Positions 11,896 to 21,240 are shown, counted from the first letter of the stretch. The stretch: 64,000 bases of DNA from Alviniconcha marisindica (GCA_018857735.1 JABMCL010001863.1:62001-126000); one strand, 5' to 3'. Notes: a model not told the origin generated them from the sequence alone. Numbers and translations are program-made.

Positions 11896-13288
11896 AGATT
11901 TCAGCAGATGATTTGGTCAGTTCAGGAATTGGTGCTCAGTTTTGGAATTTTTATTTTGAATCTGAGCAGCTAAATTTAAAAAATCTATTTATATTATGTA
12001 ATATATTGCTCAGATTGTCAGAACATCAACATGCATGGTTTTCACAATGTAACAGCCAATATGACTGCTGACAACAGCCATGTCATCTTATGATCAAGCC
12101 TAAATAATCAAATGAATTTTACAGTAATATAATTTAATAATAATGTATTGTTAATTTTGCTGTCAAATATGACTCAAAACTAGTTGCATGATTATGAACA
12201 GCCACTATTGTCCCAAGTACCAGTAATTGTGCTCAAGATATTGTTCAGACATCTAACTTGTCATTACTTTAGTAAGACTGTAAGAGTCTAACTCTAAGGC
12301 ATCATGATCATAAGAAGACAGCATTGGCTCACACTGTCACTGTGTCAGTCACAGAAACTGGTCAGACAGTTGTGACAATACGATCAGTTTGCAATTTAGG
12401 TTTAGGGTGTGAAACCTGAATAACACAGTGATTTTCAACAGCATTTTGCTACTTTGACACTACTCACCTACTGATGTAGTGATGATGTTGGCACTTAGTA
12501 TTACTGTACTCAGTGTAGTAATAGTAATTCATAGTAATACTATTACTAATACTGTAATAGTACACTGAGTAAAGGAATGTCAAAAATAATTTTGCAAAAA
12601 TGCATGTATTATTTGTATGGCAACTTGTCACAATGTCAGATAAAAATTTGCTTTCCATCTGCATCAAAGTAGCCAGTGTTTGTTCTTCACTTCTTGTCAA
12701 ATGACTCAAAGCATACCCAAGCTTGTTCTTGTCTCTTCTTTTTCTATCTTTCTTTTGTTGTTTTTTGTGCTGTTTTAGTGTTTAGTTCTTTCTTGCTGTT
12801 GCACTAAACCCTAAAGTACAAATTCTAACAATTGCTACTATCCATGAAGCTGAAGGTTTGACGGGCATTCGGGCGAGTCTGCACAAGTGACCGTGTTGAC
12901 TAGTAAGAAGAACTGAAAACGTTCCCCACAATCACACTGCTTCCACCGGCGGTTGAATCCGGCCGTTGCGTCCTACTGAATTTACTAGTTTTTCTGTTAA
13001 ATGGAATCTTTAGACCCAAAACTTCAACCGTCAAATCTGAAACCGTACTGTTTTATGTTTGTTTGGTCAAGCTGGATTTCTGAATACGAAACAATCATGA
13101 ATCCCTCTCGATCCTGTCCACTAGCGTATCCCATCCATTAGATCAGTCACTCGAGGACCCATGTCCAACAAAGCCGGTCACTTACTTATTTCGGGTTTCT
13201 TCTCTTTGCTCTTTCTTACCTCCCCAGCTTTGTCTTTTGCATCAGCAAGGACACCAAATGCCTTGTAAAGTTGTTCCACTGAAACCAT
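5353..13288 (-). CDS. API5: Apoptosis inhibitor 5 (API5/AAC-11), first three coding exons, partial
   Basis: Three exons encode the N-terminal 132 residues of an API5 orthologue: 13288-13220, 8615-8454 and 5518-5353. API5 is a nuclear HEAT/ARM-repeat protein that restrains apoptosis and binds partners such as Acinus and FGF2. The evidence is a recognisable colinear match to animal API5 over the HEAT-like start, including 'LYKAFGVLADAKDKAGE' (exon 1), 'VKGGPGEKRLASQFMTRFF' and 'INALFDLCEDGDV' (exon 2), and 'IRKQAIKDLPSLC' and 'LSQLLVSDDASEL' (exon 3). Introns 1 and 2 are phase 0 and intron 3 is phase 1; all observed donors and acceptors are GT/AG. The start ATG is the family N-terminus. No exon 4 or later was found between 5352 and 1, so the C-terminal three quarters must lie beyond the left edge. 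No frame damage is seen. Identity is confident; the missing part cannot be judged. Confidence 0.93.
5836..8108. mobile_element. TTAA-flanked TIR DNA transposon (Kolobok- or piggyBac-like TSD), non-autonomous or decayed, 2273 bp
   Basis: TTAA at 5832-5835 and 8109-8112 flank termini that are inverted repeats: left AGGAAAAGTCCAAGGTTT and right (reverse complement) TGGACAAGTCCAAGGTTT, 16 of 18 identical. Inside the termini, similar blocks recur in inverted order: 'CAGTTTGAATCTCCAAGG' near 6404 matches the complement near 7850 at 17 of 18 bases, and GTGACATCAG...GGGGAGTC...GCCATC (6025-6062) resembles ACGTCACTCAGGGGAGTC...ATGGC on the other arm (about 7906-7940). Long degenerate arms are therefore likely. 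The interior carries a 64-bp poly(A) tract and no credible transposase; minus-strand ORFs at 6242-7539 are low complexity. It sits in API5 intron 2. Superfamily (Kolobok versus piggyBac) is not settled by the TSD alone. Confidence 0.8.
6673..6736. repeat. Poly(A) homopolymer of 64 bp
   Basis: An uninterrupted A run inside the TTAA element. No adjacent retroelement 3' end was recognised; it may be an expanded tract or an insertion tail. Confidence 0.9.
8190..8320 (+). mobile_element. SINE 3' tail fragment (5'-truncated)
   Basis: The sequence around 8231-8280 ('aaagcgcagtgagtttggg', 'gagaatagcgctatac') matches the 3' end of the SINE at 15262-15735, followed by an (ATT)n tail at 8282-8309. It adjoins the right end of the TTAA element. 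Confidence 0.65.
8321..9508. other. API5 exon 2 and flanking intron sequence
   Basis: Apart from API5 exon 2 (8454-8615) this holds only AT-rich intron DNA and a short (GAA)n tract near 8715-8735. Nothing else was recognised. Confidence 0.5.
8454..8615 (-). CDS. API5: API5 coding exon 2
   Basis: 162 nt, 54 codons, phase 0-0. The acceptor TTTGTTTCAG precedes CATGAGGCTG and the donor is GTGAGT. It covers the first HEAT-like repeat, with the family-diagnostic 'GGPGEKRLASQF' and 'FFKHFPSLA' blocks. Confidence 0.95.
9515..10722. repeat. Inverted repeat pair about 1.2 kb apart, possible TIR element
   Basis: 'atatatgggttcttcttc' plus 'tcctaatt' at about 9516-9548 recurs as its reverse complement at 10685-10720 with about 90% identity over roughly 35 bp. 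An adjoining word, 'ccttttggcactaagtcata', appears in the minus orientation at about 10718-10738 and in the plus orientation at about 11847-11868, so a dispersed family is involved. No target-site duplication was established. Confidence 0.5.
9609..9733 (+). repeat. 61-bp tandem duplication, two near-identical copies
   Basis: The unit starting 'ccacaattaaaagaaaagc' and ending 'cttcgaacatgt' occurs at 9609 and again at 9670, differing by a small change ('cccgactg' versus 'cccaaactg'). This is a recent duplication in API5 intron 1. Confidence 0.9.
10335..11168 (-). CDS. Putative small two-exon gene nested in API5 intron 1
   Basis: Exon 1 (11168-11127) encodes MAAWNWKRRSDMRK and ends at a GT donor (GTGTGTGG). 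Exon 2 (10556-10335) follows an AG acceptor (AAATCTAG) and continues in frame to a TGA at 10337-10335, giving 87 residues. The segment 'VLDYKASSGEVQIKFL' through 'DDIPWVPANQLAKL' alternates hydrophobic strands and could be a small Tudor/chromo-like barrel, but I do not recognise the protein. An ACTTCCGG (ETS-like) element lies about 40 bp upstream of the ATG. The acceptor has a weak pyrimidine tract, no AATAAA is close downstream, and the last 25 or so codons look intron-like, so exon 2 may end earlier. It could equally be a 5' part of a longer transcript or an old retroposed fragment. Confidence 0.4.
11208..11215 (+). promoter_or_regulatory. ETS-like CCGGAAGT near nested ORF start
   Basis: CCGGAAGT on the plus strand (ACTTCCGG toward the nested ORF), 40 bp upstream of its ATG. 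The context resembles the API5 site at 13379-13386. Function is inferred only. Confidence 0.3.
11361..11588 (+). other. Protein-like open frame, unassigned
   Basis: An open plus-strand frame of about 75 codons with balanced composition ('LDCLRMLVMKHFNTHNVRP', 'EPLTPKTKLSDNRFYMHC') ends at TGA 11586-11588. There is no ATG: an in-frame TAA lies at 11349-11351 and only TTG is available. A donor-like GAG|GTAATG follows at about 11592. It diverges from the nested ORF at 11168. It may be a fragment of an unknown gene or chance; I cannot name a family. Confidence 0.25.
11863..11889. repeat. (TA)n microsatellite
   Basis: About 25 bp of TA alternation, preceded by the dispersed word 'ccttttggcactaagtcata'. 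Confidence 0.8.
12506..12571. repeat. Short imperfect hairpin
   Basis: 'actcagtgta' at 12508 and 'tacactgagt' ending at 12570 bracket an AT-rich interior made of repeated 'agtaata/tattact', giving a foldable stem of about 30 bp. Confidence 0.5.
13220..13288 (-). CDS. API5: API5 coding exon 1
   Basis: 69 nt, 23 codons, beginning MVSVEQLYKAFGVLADAKD. The ATG sits at 13288-13286. The exon ends in GAG followed by GTAAGAAAG, a strong donor, in phase 0. It aligns with the start of vertebrate API5 (helix around 'LYRNYGILADA'). Confidence 0.92.
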
Positions 13289-13378
13289 CCTGAACACTCC
13301 TCCTTCTAGGCCTAGTTGCTGATTTATTTCTTTTAATTTCTGGAAACAGTTGTGGACACGCTCTCCTCGTCAAGTAGT

Positions 13379-13386
13379 ACTTCCGG
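13379..13386 (-). promoter_or_regulatory. ETS-like site in API5 upstream region
   Basis: CCGGAAGT on the minus strand lies 91 bp upstream of the API5 ATG, a typical place for ETS/GABP sites in TATA-less housekeeping promoters. No TATA box is evident. The regulatory role is inferred. Confidence 0.4.
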
Positions 13387-13455
13387 CAAAAGTTGGTTGC
13401 AGTAAGCGCCCTTGAACAGCAAAATTGCAGTATCCACCTGCTATCGTGGATTTCC

Positions 13456-13527
13456 TGCGCGCGCGCGTACATGGGTACGTGTGTACGTGCGTTCGCGCGC
13501 GCGCGCATATATATGTGTGTGTGTGGC
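13456..13527. repeat. Alternating purine-pyrimidine tract (CG/TA/TG), Z-DNA prone
   Basis: About 70 bp of nearly uninterrupted alternation containing (CG)n at 13457-13466 and 13493-13504, then (AT)n and (GT)n. It lies 170-240 bp upstream of the API5 ATG. Confidence 0.7.
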
Positions 13528-13529
13528 CG

Positions 13530-14400
13530 CAATCGGGGCTATTCAAGATTTGCCGCACAGGATTTTTAAATAAAAGTTACCATACCCTTTTCAAAACTTA
13601 AAGCCGATTTTTCCAGATCAGGTTATTTCTCGTCAGTACAACTGTACACATACAGCTTGAACACCCAAGCTTGTTTCAAGTTAAATTAATTTTGTATTGG
13701 CCTCCGGCCATTCTTTTTCTATAGACTTCTTCAGTTCTGCAGACCATTATCAAGACATTTCCAAACTTTTCAAGACGGCCTTGGCCCTAAGTGCCATTTT
13801 TTCTTTCTTCAAAACTTCCAGGCCTGAAAAAGAGGGCACTCCCGTTTTTCCTAAATGTTTTAAGACTGTATACAAACTGCACAGAGCTGCACAGTGTGGA
13901 TCGTAGCATCAGTTTTTTTTTTTTATCAGTGACATCATGCACGTGTGTGTGCATATTATGTGCGCGTGTGTCAATGAGAGAGGTTGAGACAGCCAGAGAG
14001 AGCGAGCTTCAGAAAACAATATTAGCAGTTCTGATTCCACAATGTATTTAAAAGTTATTCTAACTTGGGTAGCCTTTTTTTATTTTATTTTTATTTCTAT
14101 TTGAAATATATATATATTTTTTAATGAGTCAGAGTATCTGATTTTGAGAAAATAACCAGTTTATAAAATTTGAGTCACTGGCTTGTATTTTTTGTATTTT
14201 TTGTTCGCATTGGATTTTTTTAAACTGAAAATCATAACATGTTCACAGACACAGAAAGAAGGGGAGAGAGAGAGAAAATTTGACCAGTTTCACAAAATCT
14301 ATTAGTTTGTTCATAAAGATTCAATAAGCAGAGAGGGAGAGAGAGAATGAAAACAGGCCTACAAAATGGAAAGAATTGACCAGATATAACTGCACAACAG
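13530..14400. other. Region upstream of API5, no gene seen
   Basis: Holds T-rich and GA-rich stretches only (for example 14253-14276 and 14329-14346). No plus-strand partner of API5 was recognised. Confidence 0.4.
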
Positions 14401-14410
14401 CCACATATAA

Positions 14411-14976
14411 AACACACTCTTTTTGATGAACTATATATAGTATGTTGTGTGCTTTTACAGCTCGTGGGTAAATGATACCCTTTATAAGCTGTTCACATCC
14501 TAAAAAAGTTTTTAAAAAGGGAGAAAAGGAAGAAAACTATGCCCGTCAGCAAGAACCTTCCTGAGAGCATAACGCCTTTTCTGGGTCCGATCCAAATCTT
14601 TATGCTAGGTGCAACTGCTCCTAGAAAGCTCCTGAAAACAGGGGCATATAAACCACAGGAATGAACAAAAGAACTGAACCTGAAAAGGTCCAATTTTGTT
14701 TTTTGATTGCCAGTTCAGGGACAGCTCATCAGTGATCATGACCAGAGATAATTTTTCAGTCCATAACCATCAGCAAAAGACCACTAATATTGTAGCCTTC
14801 TTCTCAGGCATGGAAACAAATTCTCACCTTAAGGGAAGGGAAGGGAATTGGGAAGGGAATAGCTTTCTTATTCTGTTTTTTTTTTAGTGTGCAAACAGCT
14901 TTTAAGGGATATTATTTACCCAATAGCCCTAAAAGCACACAGCGTACTAGATCTAGTTCATCAAAAAGAGTGTGTT
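14411..14976. mobile_element. Foldback MITE with about 95-bp inverted termini
   Basis: The left arm (14411-14505, beginning AACACACTCTTTTTGATGAA) and the right arm (14880-14976, reverse complement beginning identically) match at roughly 85%, including 'GTGTGCTTTTA' and 'GGGTAAAT'. The interior of about 375 bp has no coding capacity. A TA dinucleotide is present at both ends, compatible with a mariner-type duplication, but the exact ends are uncertain. Confidence 0.8.
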
Positions 14977-15086
14977 ACTCACTGGTGCAGCTAATCTAGT
15001 TAATTTTTTCCCTTTTGTAAGTGCACTTTCATTATCTCTCTTTATAAGGAATGTCTAAATTCAATACAAGTGCTTGTTGTTGTTGT

Positions 15087-15258
15087 GCTTTGATATTTTG
15101 TTTTGTTGGGGCGGGGAGGGTATATGACTGGTGAACTAAAATGGGGCAAGTAATAATAAATAAAATATATAGAGAATGTTTTTTTGTTTTTTTGTTCTTT
15201 GATATTTTCTTTTGTTTGGGGGTACCCTGGGGTACATGACTGGTTAACTAAAATGGGG
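15087..15258 (+). repeat. Two imperfect direct copies of a 60-bp segment
   Basis: 'ctttgatattttgttttgtt' through 'gactggtgaactaaaatggg' (about 15088-15147) recurs at about 15198-15257 immediately before the SINE head. Confidence 0.7.
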
Positions 15259-15261
15259 GCA

Positions 15262-15735
15262 GGGATAGCTCAGTGGTTAGAGCGGTGGACTCATGATTGA
15301 AAGGTCGCGGGTTCGAATCCCTGTAGGAGCAGCGGGAGAATTTTCTTCTCCAGGGTCGACTTTCTGTGCTGACTCTTATTTCGGTATTCGTTCCACCCCC
15401 GTGTTACCGCAGTAGCACGTAAAAGATCCTGGTCATTCTGCCAAAAGTGCAGGTGGCAGGTTACAGCTAAACACACATACACCTTACGTATGTGGCTTTG
15501 CATGAAGTGACATGGAGCATGGTTGTACGGTGTACACAGACCTTGCGCCGAGACGGCAGCAGTTTCATGTGGCACCAGCCATGCCAGCGCTGTAAGTACA
15601 CCACTTCGGTGGATATTTAAAAAAACGCGCTATAAAAAGCTAGTCACTCATGTAGAATTACATGCAAGCGCAGTGAGTCTGCTCAAGAGAGCGGAGAATA
15701 GCGCTATATAAGCGATCATCAATCAATCAATCAAA
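15262..15735 (+). mobile_element. tRNA-derived SINE, near full length
   Basis: The head is a tRNA-like RNA polymerase III promoter: A box TAGCTCAGTGGTTAGAGC at 15266-15283 and B box GGTTCGAATCC at 15310-15320, 27 bp apart. A body of about 380 bp follows ('tctccagggtcgactttctg'; 'gttaccgcagtagcacgtaa') and then a tail 'gagaatagcgctatataagc' with (ATCA)n at 15715-15732. The tRNA-like fold is imperfect, so this is not a tRNA gene. Other copies or tails are at 8190-8320 and 15735-15830; 44361-44655 shares the same head type. Confidence 0.85.
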
Positions 15736-15830
15736 GTAATAATAATAATATTCTTATAAAGCACTATTCTCTAACCAGATCTGGAGTTAAACTCACTGCA
15801 CTGTACAAACAACTTATGACAAAAACAATA
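15735..15830 (-). mobile_element. Second SINE/LINE tail in opposite orientation
   Basis: Read on the minus strand, 'cagtgcagtgagtttaactc' and 'gagaatagtgctttataaga' then (ATT)n copy the tail found at 8231-8309. It lies tail-to-tail with the preceding SINE. Confidence 0.65.
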
Positions 15831-16652
15831 TTAGCATACATTTCAACAAACAGAACCTTATATATTGTAGTCTACCATTATCACCTTGCAAACAATAACT
15901 ATTACTACACACATACACACACACATGTGCGCAACAATCCCCATTCATCCGCTCAAATACAACAGTTAATAAACGACAGATACTATCAACAACGACACCA
16001 AATTGAGTCTGTCTTCTCACCCTCCTACCCAATGCCCCCTTCTCTTGTCTGGATCCCCCCCCCCCCCCCCCCCCATACTAGATTCTACTGGAGAGCTTGG
16101 GCAAACAGGAAGGTTCTGAGGTGAGATCTGAACTGGGACAATGTTGGTACATTTCTTTTCCACCAAATAAAAATCTGTCATCTTATGCTCAGCCAGACCA
16201 GGATCTGTTTTTTTCTTTCTTTTTTTCTGTGTATATAGAAAATTGTCATGTGATTTGATAATGTCCTGTTTGCTGTTCAGGTGTGTGTGTGGGGGGGAGG
16301 GGGGGGGGGATACGAACTGAACTGGGGATGAAGTTAGATGAATAAGTAAGGCAGTAGTAACCAGACACAAAGAATGCCAGGCTTTTTGACATTTTCAAAG
16401 GGAGTACCTACCAAAAAATTGAAAGAAAGAAAGAAAAAAAGAAGAAGTGTATACAGAAATGTTAAAATATAGTACTTGATTTGTATCAGACCACAGTCAC
16501 AGTTCCTTTCTCACACTCATCTTTCTTCTGTGATACTGACTTTTTCTTTTAGTTCATTTTTACCCCCCATTGTGGGAGTGTTTCAAATGAAATATATGTA
16601 ATATGCATACATAGCCTCTATAGGTGTTGTTTTTCATTGTAAAGCTCCTAAC

Positions 16653-17000
16653 GCCATAGGGTAACTTGCCACATAAGGTATACCTAAGGCTATAGGGTAA
16701 CTTTCTACATAAGGTATACCTCAGGCTATAGGGTAACTTTCTATGTAAGGTATACCTCGGGCTATAGGGTAACTTTCTACATAAGGTATACCTAAGGCCA
16801 TAGTGTAACTTTATACATAAGGTATACCTCAGGCTATAGGGTAACTTTCTATATAAGGTATACCTAAGGCTATAGGATAACTTTCTATATAAGGTATACC
16901 TCAGGCCATAGGGTAACTTTATACATAAGGTATACCTCAGGCTATAGGGTAACTTTCTATATAAGGTATACCTAAGGGTAACTTGCTACATAAGTGTACC
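16653..17000 (+). repeat. 36-bp minisatellite, about 9.5 copies
   Basis: Consensus unit 'ctaaggctatagggtaac' plus 'tttctacataaggtatac', with variants taag/tcag/tcgg and tctaca/tatata. The last unit has lost about 7-8 bp. Each unit contains the palindrome GGTATACC. Confidence 0.92.
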
Positions 17001-17039
17001 ATGATTATTGTTATTACTGTACTGCCCACCCTGACAAAC

Positions 17040-17340
17040 TTTCAAATAAGTGTTTTTTTACTACTTCCATATTTGATATCAGAGACTGGACAATTCAGAT
17101 AAAACTTAAATTCAGCAAGGGCAAGACAGAGGCAACTGTCTTTGGCAAGCAGTTTTGGCTGGTGTTAGTATGGATGCTGTACATGTTGCTGATTGTCAGA
17201 GTATGTTGTTTTCCAAGGTAAAGAGTCTTGGATCAAGTTATGCTTGATCCTGCACTGTCCACGAAACAACACATCAGCAGTGTATGCAAAACATACTATT
17301 TCCAAATTTGTCAGATGAAACAATATATATAAATAAAGTG
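17040..17340 (+). mobile_element. LINE reverse transcriptase thumb fragment
   Basis: Plus-strand frames give 'KLKFSKGKTEATVFGK' (about 17107-17152) and, after a frame change, 'KSLGSSYA' with 'DPALSTKQHISSVCKTYYF' (about 17220-17300). This is the conserved post-palm region of CR1/Jockey-group elements. Confidence 0.65.
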
Positions 17341-17492
17341 GGGAAGTGGAGGGCAGAGAGTGAGAAAGCAGAGACATATATGTAACAGCAACAAAAGCAT
17401 CACTCAGAATGTTTATAAATATTCATCTTTAATAATAATAAACCAGTCAAAACAAAGATCACAAAGAAAAAGAAACAATTATAATCAGAAAA

Positions 17493-17516
17493 CTAACTCC
17501 CCCCCCCCCCCCCCCC
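17493..17516. repeat. Poly(C) tract
   Basis: A run of about 18 C. Similar tracts recur through the window (16056, 25021, 29748, 36938, 51233, 52270). Confidence 0.85.
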
Positions 17517-17829
17517 AAAATAAATAAATCCAATAGCACTGCCTAAAGGGCATTTCATTTAAAAAATGTAAATACAGTATAAATATAAAAGCACGTATGT
17601 CTGGTGTTAAATAATAATCAAATCTAATGGTCTGAATCAAAGCTGATTTGGATGTAGTCTGATAGAATGCCTTACTTGTTCATATGTAAATCATCAGATG
17701 TACATACTACATGTAATTGCGTAGGAATTTACAGTTATGTCTATTTTGGAAGGCTAAGATGCCATTAATAAAAGCATAACAGATTGTCTTGTTGGAATAC
17801 AGACCAGTGACTATTGTTTTTATTTCCAG

Positions 17830-18150
17830 GTTGATATTATTTCATATTATTCCCATGTGGGATTTTGGTACAAATTAGCTTCTCTCCGCTACAATAGCAT
17901 CAACTTGACTGCTTCTGGCTACTTGACTGAACTCCTTAATGTTTACAAACCCTTCTGACAGCTACACTCTTCTCCAGATACTTCTAGTCTTTGTCTTCCC
18001 TCATTGCACCCAAACTCGCTTGATCAGAGATCTTTTTCCTTATACTGCACCATCTGTCTGGAACAGTTTCCTTTGCAAAGATAGGCCATGAAGCACACCC
18101 ACATCTTTCAAATCATCTCTGAAATCTCACCTCTTCAAGTTATCCTACTG
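17830..18150 (+). mobile_element. LINE C-terminal domain fragment, probably the same element as 17040-17340
   Basis: Frames on the plus strand read the typical terminal region: 'YLTELLNVYKPF', remnants of 'LRSSSDT', 'SLGQRSFS'-like and 'PSVWNSLP'-like blocks, and 'FKSSLKSHLFKL' (about 17925-18140), with stops and frame shifts. About 490 bp of other DNA separates it from the thumb fragment. Confidence 0.65.
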
Positions 18151-18159
18151 CATGTGTGC

Positions 18160-18275
18160 ATGCATGCATGCATTTGTGTATGTTTTTGTTGTTGTTGTGT
18201 GTGTGTGTACATATGCGTGTGTGCGTGCGTACACGCATGCACCTGCCTGCCTGCCTGCCTGCGTGTGCTGGTTTC
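18160..18275. repeat. Mixed TG/CATG/CCTG microsatellite
   Basis: Short runs of (TGCA)n, (TG)n and (CCTG)n in succession. Confidence 0.7.
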
Positions 18276-18299
18276 AGTCTCTCTGTTGCAAGTGTGATC

Positions 18300-19224
18300 T
18301 AAACCAGTTACCTTTACAGTAATTATTTGCAACATCAGTCCAACATGTTCAAGGTTCAATCAGGCAATGATCTAAAAAGCTTACCTAAAATTCGGCATTT
18401 ACAGTTTTCTACCGGAGTAAATTCTCTTGATCAGCAGTTAAGGTTTTGACTGGGATGCTGCATTCTCACAAACTAATGGACTCATATGAGAGTGCATGGT
18501 ATACTACCACATGTATATAAAAATATAGAAAACAACAACAACAACCTGATTCAGATACAATGTGTGATCAGTCCAAAGGTCACACTGAATGAAAGGCTGG
18601 CTGTGGTAGAAGTCTCAGTGGCATAATAAATCATTTTCTTATGTGTTACTCACACTCTGACACACACGTATATGCACTGTGTATGACTGTAATCATGCAC
18701 TTGAACGGATATAAACTCATCAAGCACTTAAAACATGTTAATGGATGAATACTCTACAAACCAATCATATAATTGCTGTTACAGACATAAGATCATTTTG
18801 TCAGAATAAATACAACAAGAAAAGCAAATACTTAGATGACTCGCATTTAAAATAGAAAAGCACAAGTACCTTTTTTTACAATTCATTGGCAACCATGCCA
18901 TCAAAACTGGTATGGATGTGTAGATTAGGCCTGATCAATGTTATTATTTTGCAGATCTCATTTAAACAAACACACAGAAGACACTAGGATTCAGCTGACA
19001 AAATATTATGACACACAAAGCTTACACAGAACAAACGCTGAAGATTATCAAGCCATCAGATAACCTGCCTCCATGGTGCACTGTCCAATCTTATCAGTGT
19101 CAAACATACAGTGTTTATGATTGGCCCTGGGCTGCACTATTGCTCCTCCCCTTCTCATCTCTCTCTTTCTCCGCTTTCCCTCTTACCTCATACACTCTAA
19201 GTTAGTCTGAAATTCACTTCCACT
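18300..19224. other. Intergenic DNA without recognised features
   Basis: No coding, RNA or repeat signal could be supported apart from short CA and AAC runs. Confidence 0.4.
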
Positions 19225-19274
19225 CCAGTAACAGCATAATGTTTTAACTCAGTACTAACAGCATAATGTTTTAA

Positions 19275-19496
19275 CCCCTTCACTGCCATGGTGTCACTTG
19301 AAAACAACCAATAAAAGTAGGAAATTTGAAATCCTTAAGCCTCTTTGTATGTTTTTCGCATTAGCATGTGAAAGGATTTTGATCAAAACCCACACTATTG
19401 AAATTAGATTCTAATAGGAGCAGGAAATACATTGTTTTCAGGCGCGTATGCGCGCTTTTCAGCCTGGAAATTGTACGTACTGGGGCAGTGAAGGGG
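19275..19496. mobile_element. piggyBac-like MITE, 222 bp, with TTAA target duplication
   Basis: TTAA at 19271-19274 and 19497-19500 flank perfect 13-bp inverted termini CCCCTTCACTGCC / GGCAGTGAAGGGG. CCC-starting termini with TTAA duplications are the hallmark of the piggyBac superfamily. The interior has no coding capacity. The left flank shows a local duplication of 'taacagcataatgtttt'. Confidence 0.88.
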
Positions 19497-19948
19497 TTAA
19501 CTCAGTACCCTGTACTAATACTGCATACATATTGCTGATTCCAGGTTTATTTGTGAGTGCGGGTACAACCAAGACATAATAACTCCACAAACAATCAGAG
19601 TGTAAGTATATAAAGTGTTTTATGGAGCTTTGTGAGGCAGCCTAGCATCAATATTAATATGCAATAAACTGGCTCACAGTACTGTTGAAAGAAACATGTG
19701 TTGCAAAAAGTCAGCTTTATTCATGACTCAAAAACAGTCATTATGTATAACTGGTCAGTTCCAGTCATGATATACAGACATACTCTGTGAAGCTGTCAGA
19801 GATAGTCAAAGAATAGGCACCTAGAATAGTGACATACAGCAATAAATAGTCAGCTGTGACTTAGGGGTGGCTTGTTTTAGTGTACATGCTTTGTAATCTG
19901 GCTGTGCAGGTTACATGCATCCACCTGTGCAAACTGTGAAACGTTATG

Positions 19949-20066
19949 CCATGTCATGTGTGTGTGTGTGTGTTTGTGAGTGTGTGTGTGCATGTATGTG
20001 CATGCATACATGCATGCATGCGCAAGTGTGTGTGTGCATGAGTATGTGCATGTATGTGTGAGTGTG
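19949..20066. repeat. TG-rich microsatellite with TGCA steps
   Basis: (TG)n tracts interrupted by 'catgcatgcatgcgc'. Confidence 0.75.
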
Positions 20067-20254
20067 TGTAGTAGCTTACACTGCATGAATGAGATTGTTA
20101 CATTGTTGAATTTAACTTTTTTTTATTTATAACTTTTATACATGACTAATTGTAATGTTTTGTATATTGTTAGATCACTGTATGAAGGGAACATCACCAA
20201 GACAAATCCTGTGTACATAAATGTCACTGGCAAATAAATATCTTTATATCCATT

Positions 20255-21180
20255 GTGATGTTCAGAAACAGTTAACTAAGAGCCAACTTGAATACTGACA
20301 GGTAGAAGCAGTTGATGAATAGTCAACCTCTGTTGTGACATCCAAAAATATTAAACATGACATATAAAAACAACCAATGGATAACCAGCTTCCTTCAAAA
20401 CATATAGCAACAATCAATGGATAGTCAGCTGCTACTATGCTAAGCAGAAACAGCTGGTGAATAGTCATAAGATTCAATTATGACATTTGGGAACTGTCAC
20501 TAAACAGTCAGCTTTCATCAAGACATGCTGAAACAGCTAGCAAAAAGTAAGATTCACTTATGATATCTGGAAACAGACAATGAATAGCCAGCTTCTATTA
20601 TGACATACACTTGAGCCAACAGCCAGCTTCCATCATAAAATACAGACTAAACAGAATATGAACATGCAGATTCCATCATCACAGGCAGAAACAGTCAATG
20701 AGCCAGCTTCAGTAATGACACAGAAAAACAGTCAATGGATAGATCTCTTTAATCATGACATTCAAAAATAGTAACTTAACTATCAGCTTCAATAATGATC
20801 AGGCCACTATTGATCAGGTCAATGACAGTCAACTCCATCACAATACAGGAAAATAGTCACTGAACACTCGGCTTCAATGAATAGTCAATTTCTATCACAA
20901 TATTTTAAGTCAACTTCAGTTATGACAATCAGAAAGTCAATAAATAGTCATTTTCTTTCTTCTTTGTGAAAATGTACATGATACCCTGATCATCAAAAAA
21001 CTGACTCTACAGTCAGCTTCAATCACAGCATTTGCAAACAGTTGATGAATTGTAAGCTGCACTCATAAGTTAGGAAGCTGACAATGTCAGTTTCAGTCAT
21101 ACTGATACTCAGAAACAGTCACTGAATAGTTTTAATCATGACACAAAAATAGTCACAGAAGACAGTTTAAGCCACAACAC
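20255..21180. repeat. Highly degenerate tandem array, unit about 38 bp
   Basis: Variants of 'gaaacagtcaatgaatagtc' followed by 'agcttcaatcatgacat' recur throughout, perhaps two dozen times, with substitutions and length changes. Weaker copies extend left to about 19700. It starts about 570 bp downstream of the stop codon of the minus-strand gene and may lie in its 3' UTR or just beyond. Confidence 0.7.
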
Positions 21181-21240
21181 TCAGACACACTGTACACAGA
21201 GTACATGCAATCAGTTTCAATGAACTTTCACAATCATCAT

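Noticed and set aside
15262..15335. Functional tRNA gene
   Set aside because: A and B boxes are present, but the fold is imperfect and the sequence runs directly into a SINE body and tail.
16653..17000. CRISPR-like array of 36-bp repeats
   Set aside because: The repeats are head-to-tail with no spacers, they vary among themselves, and the setting is eukaryotic.
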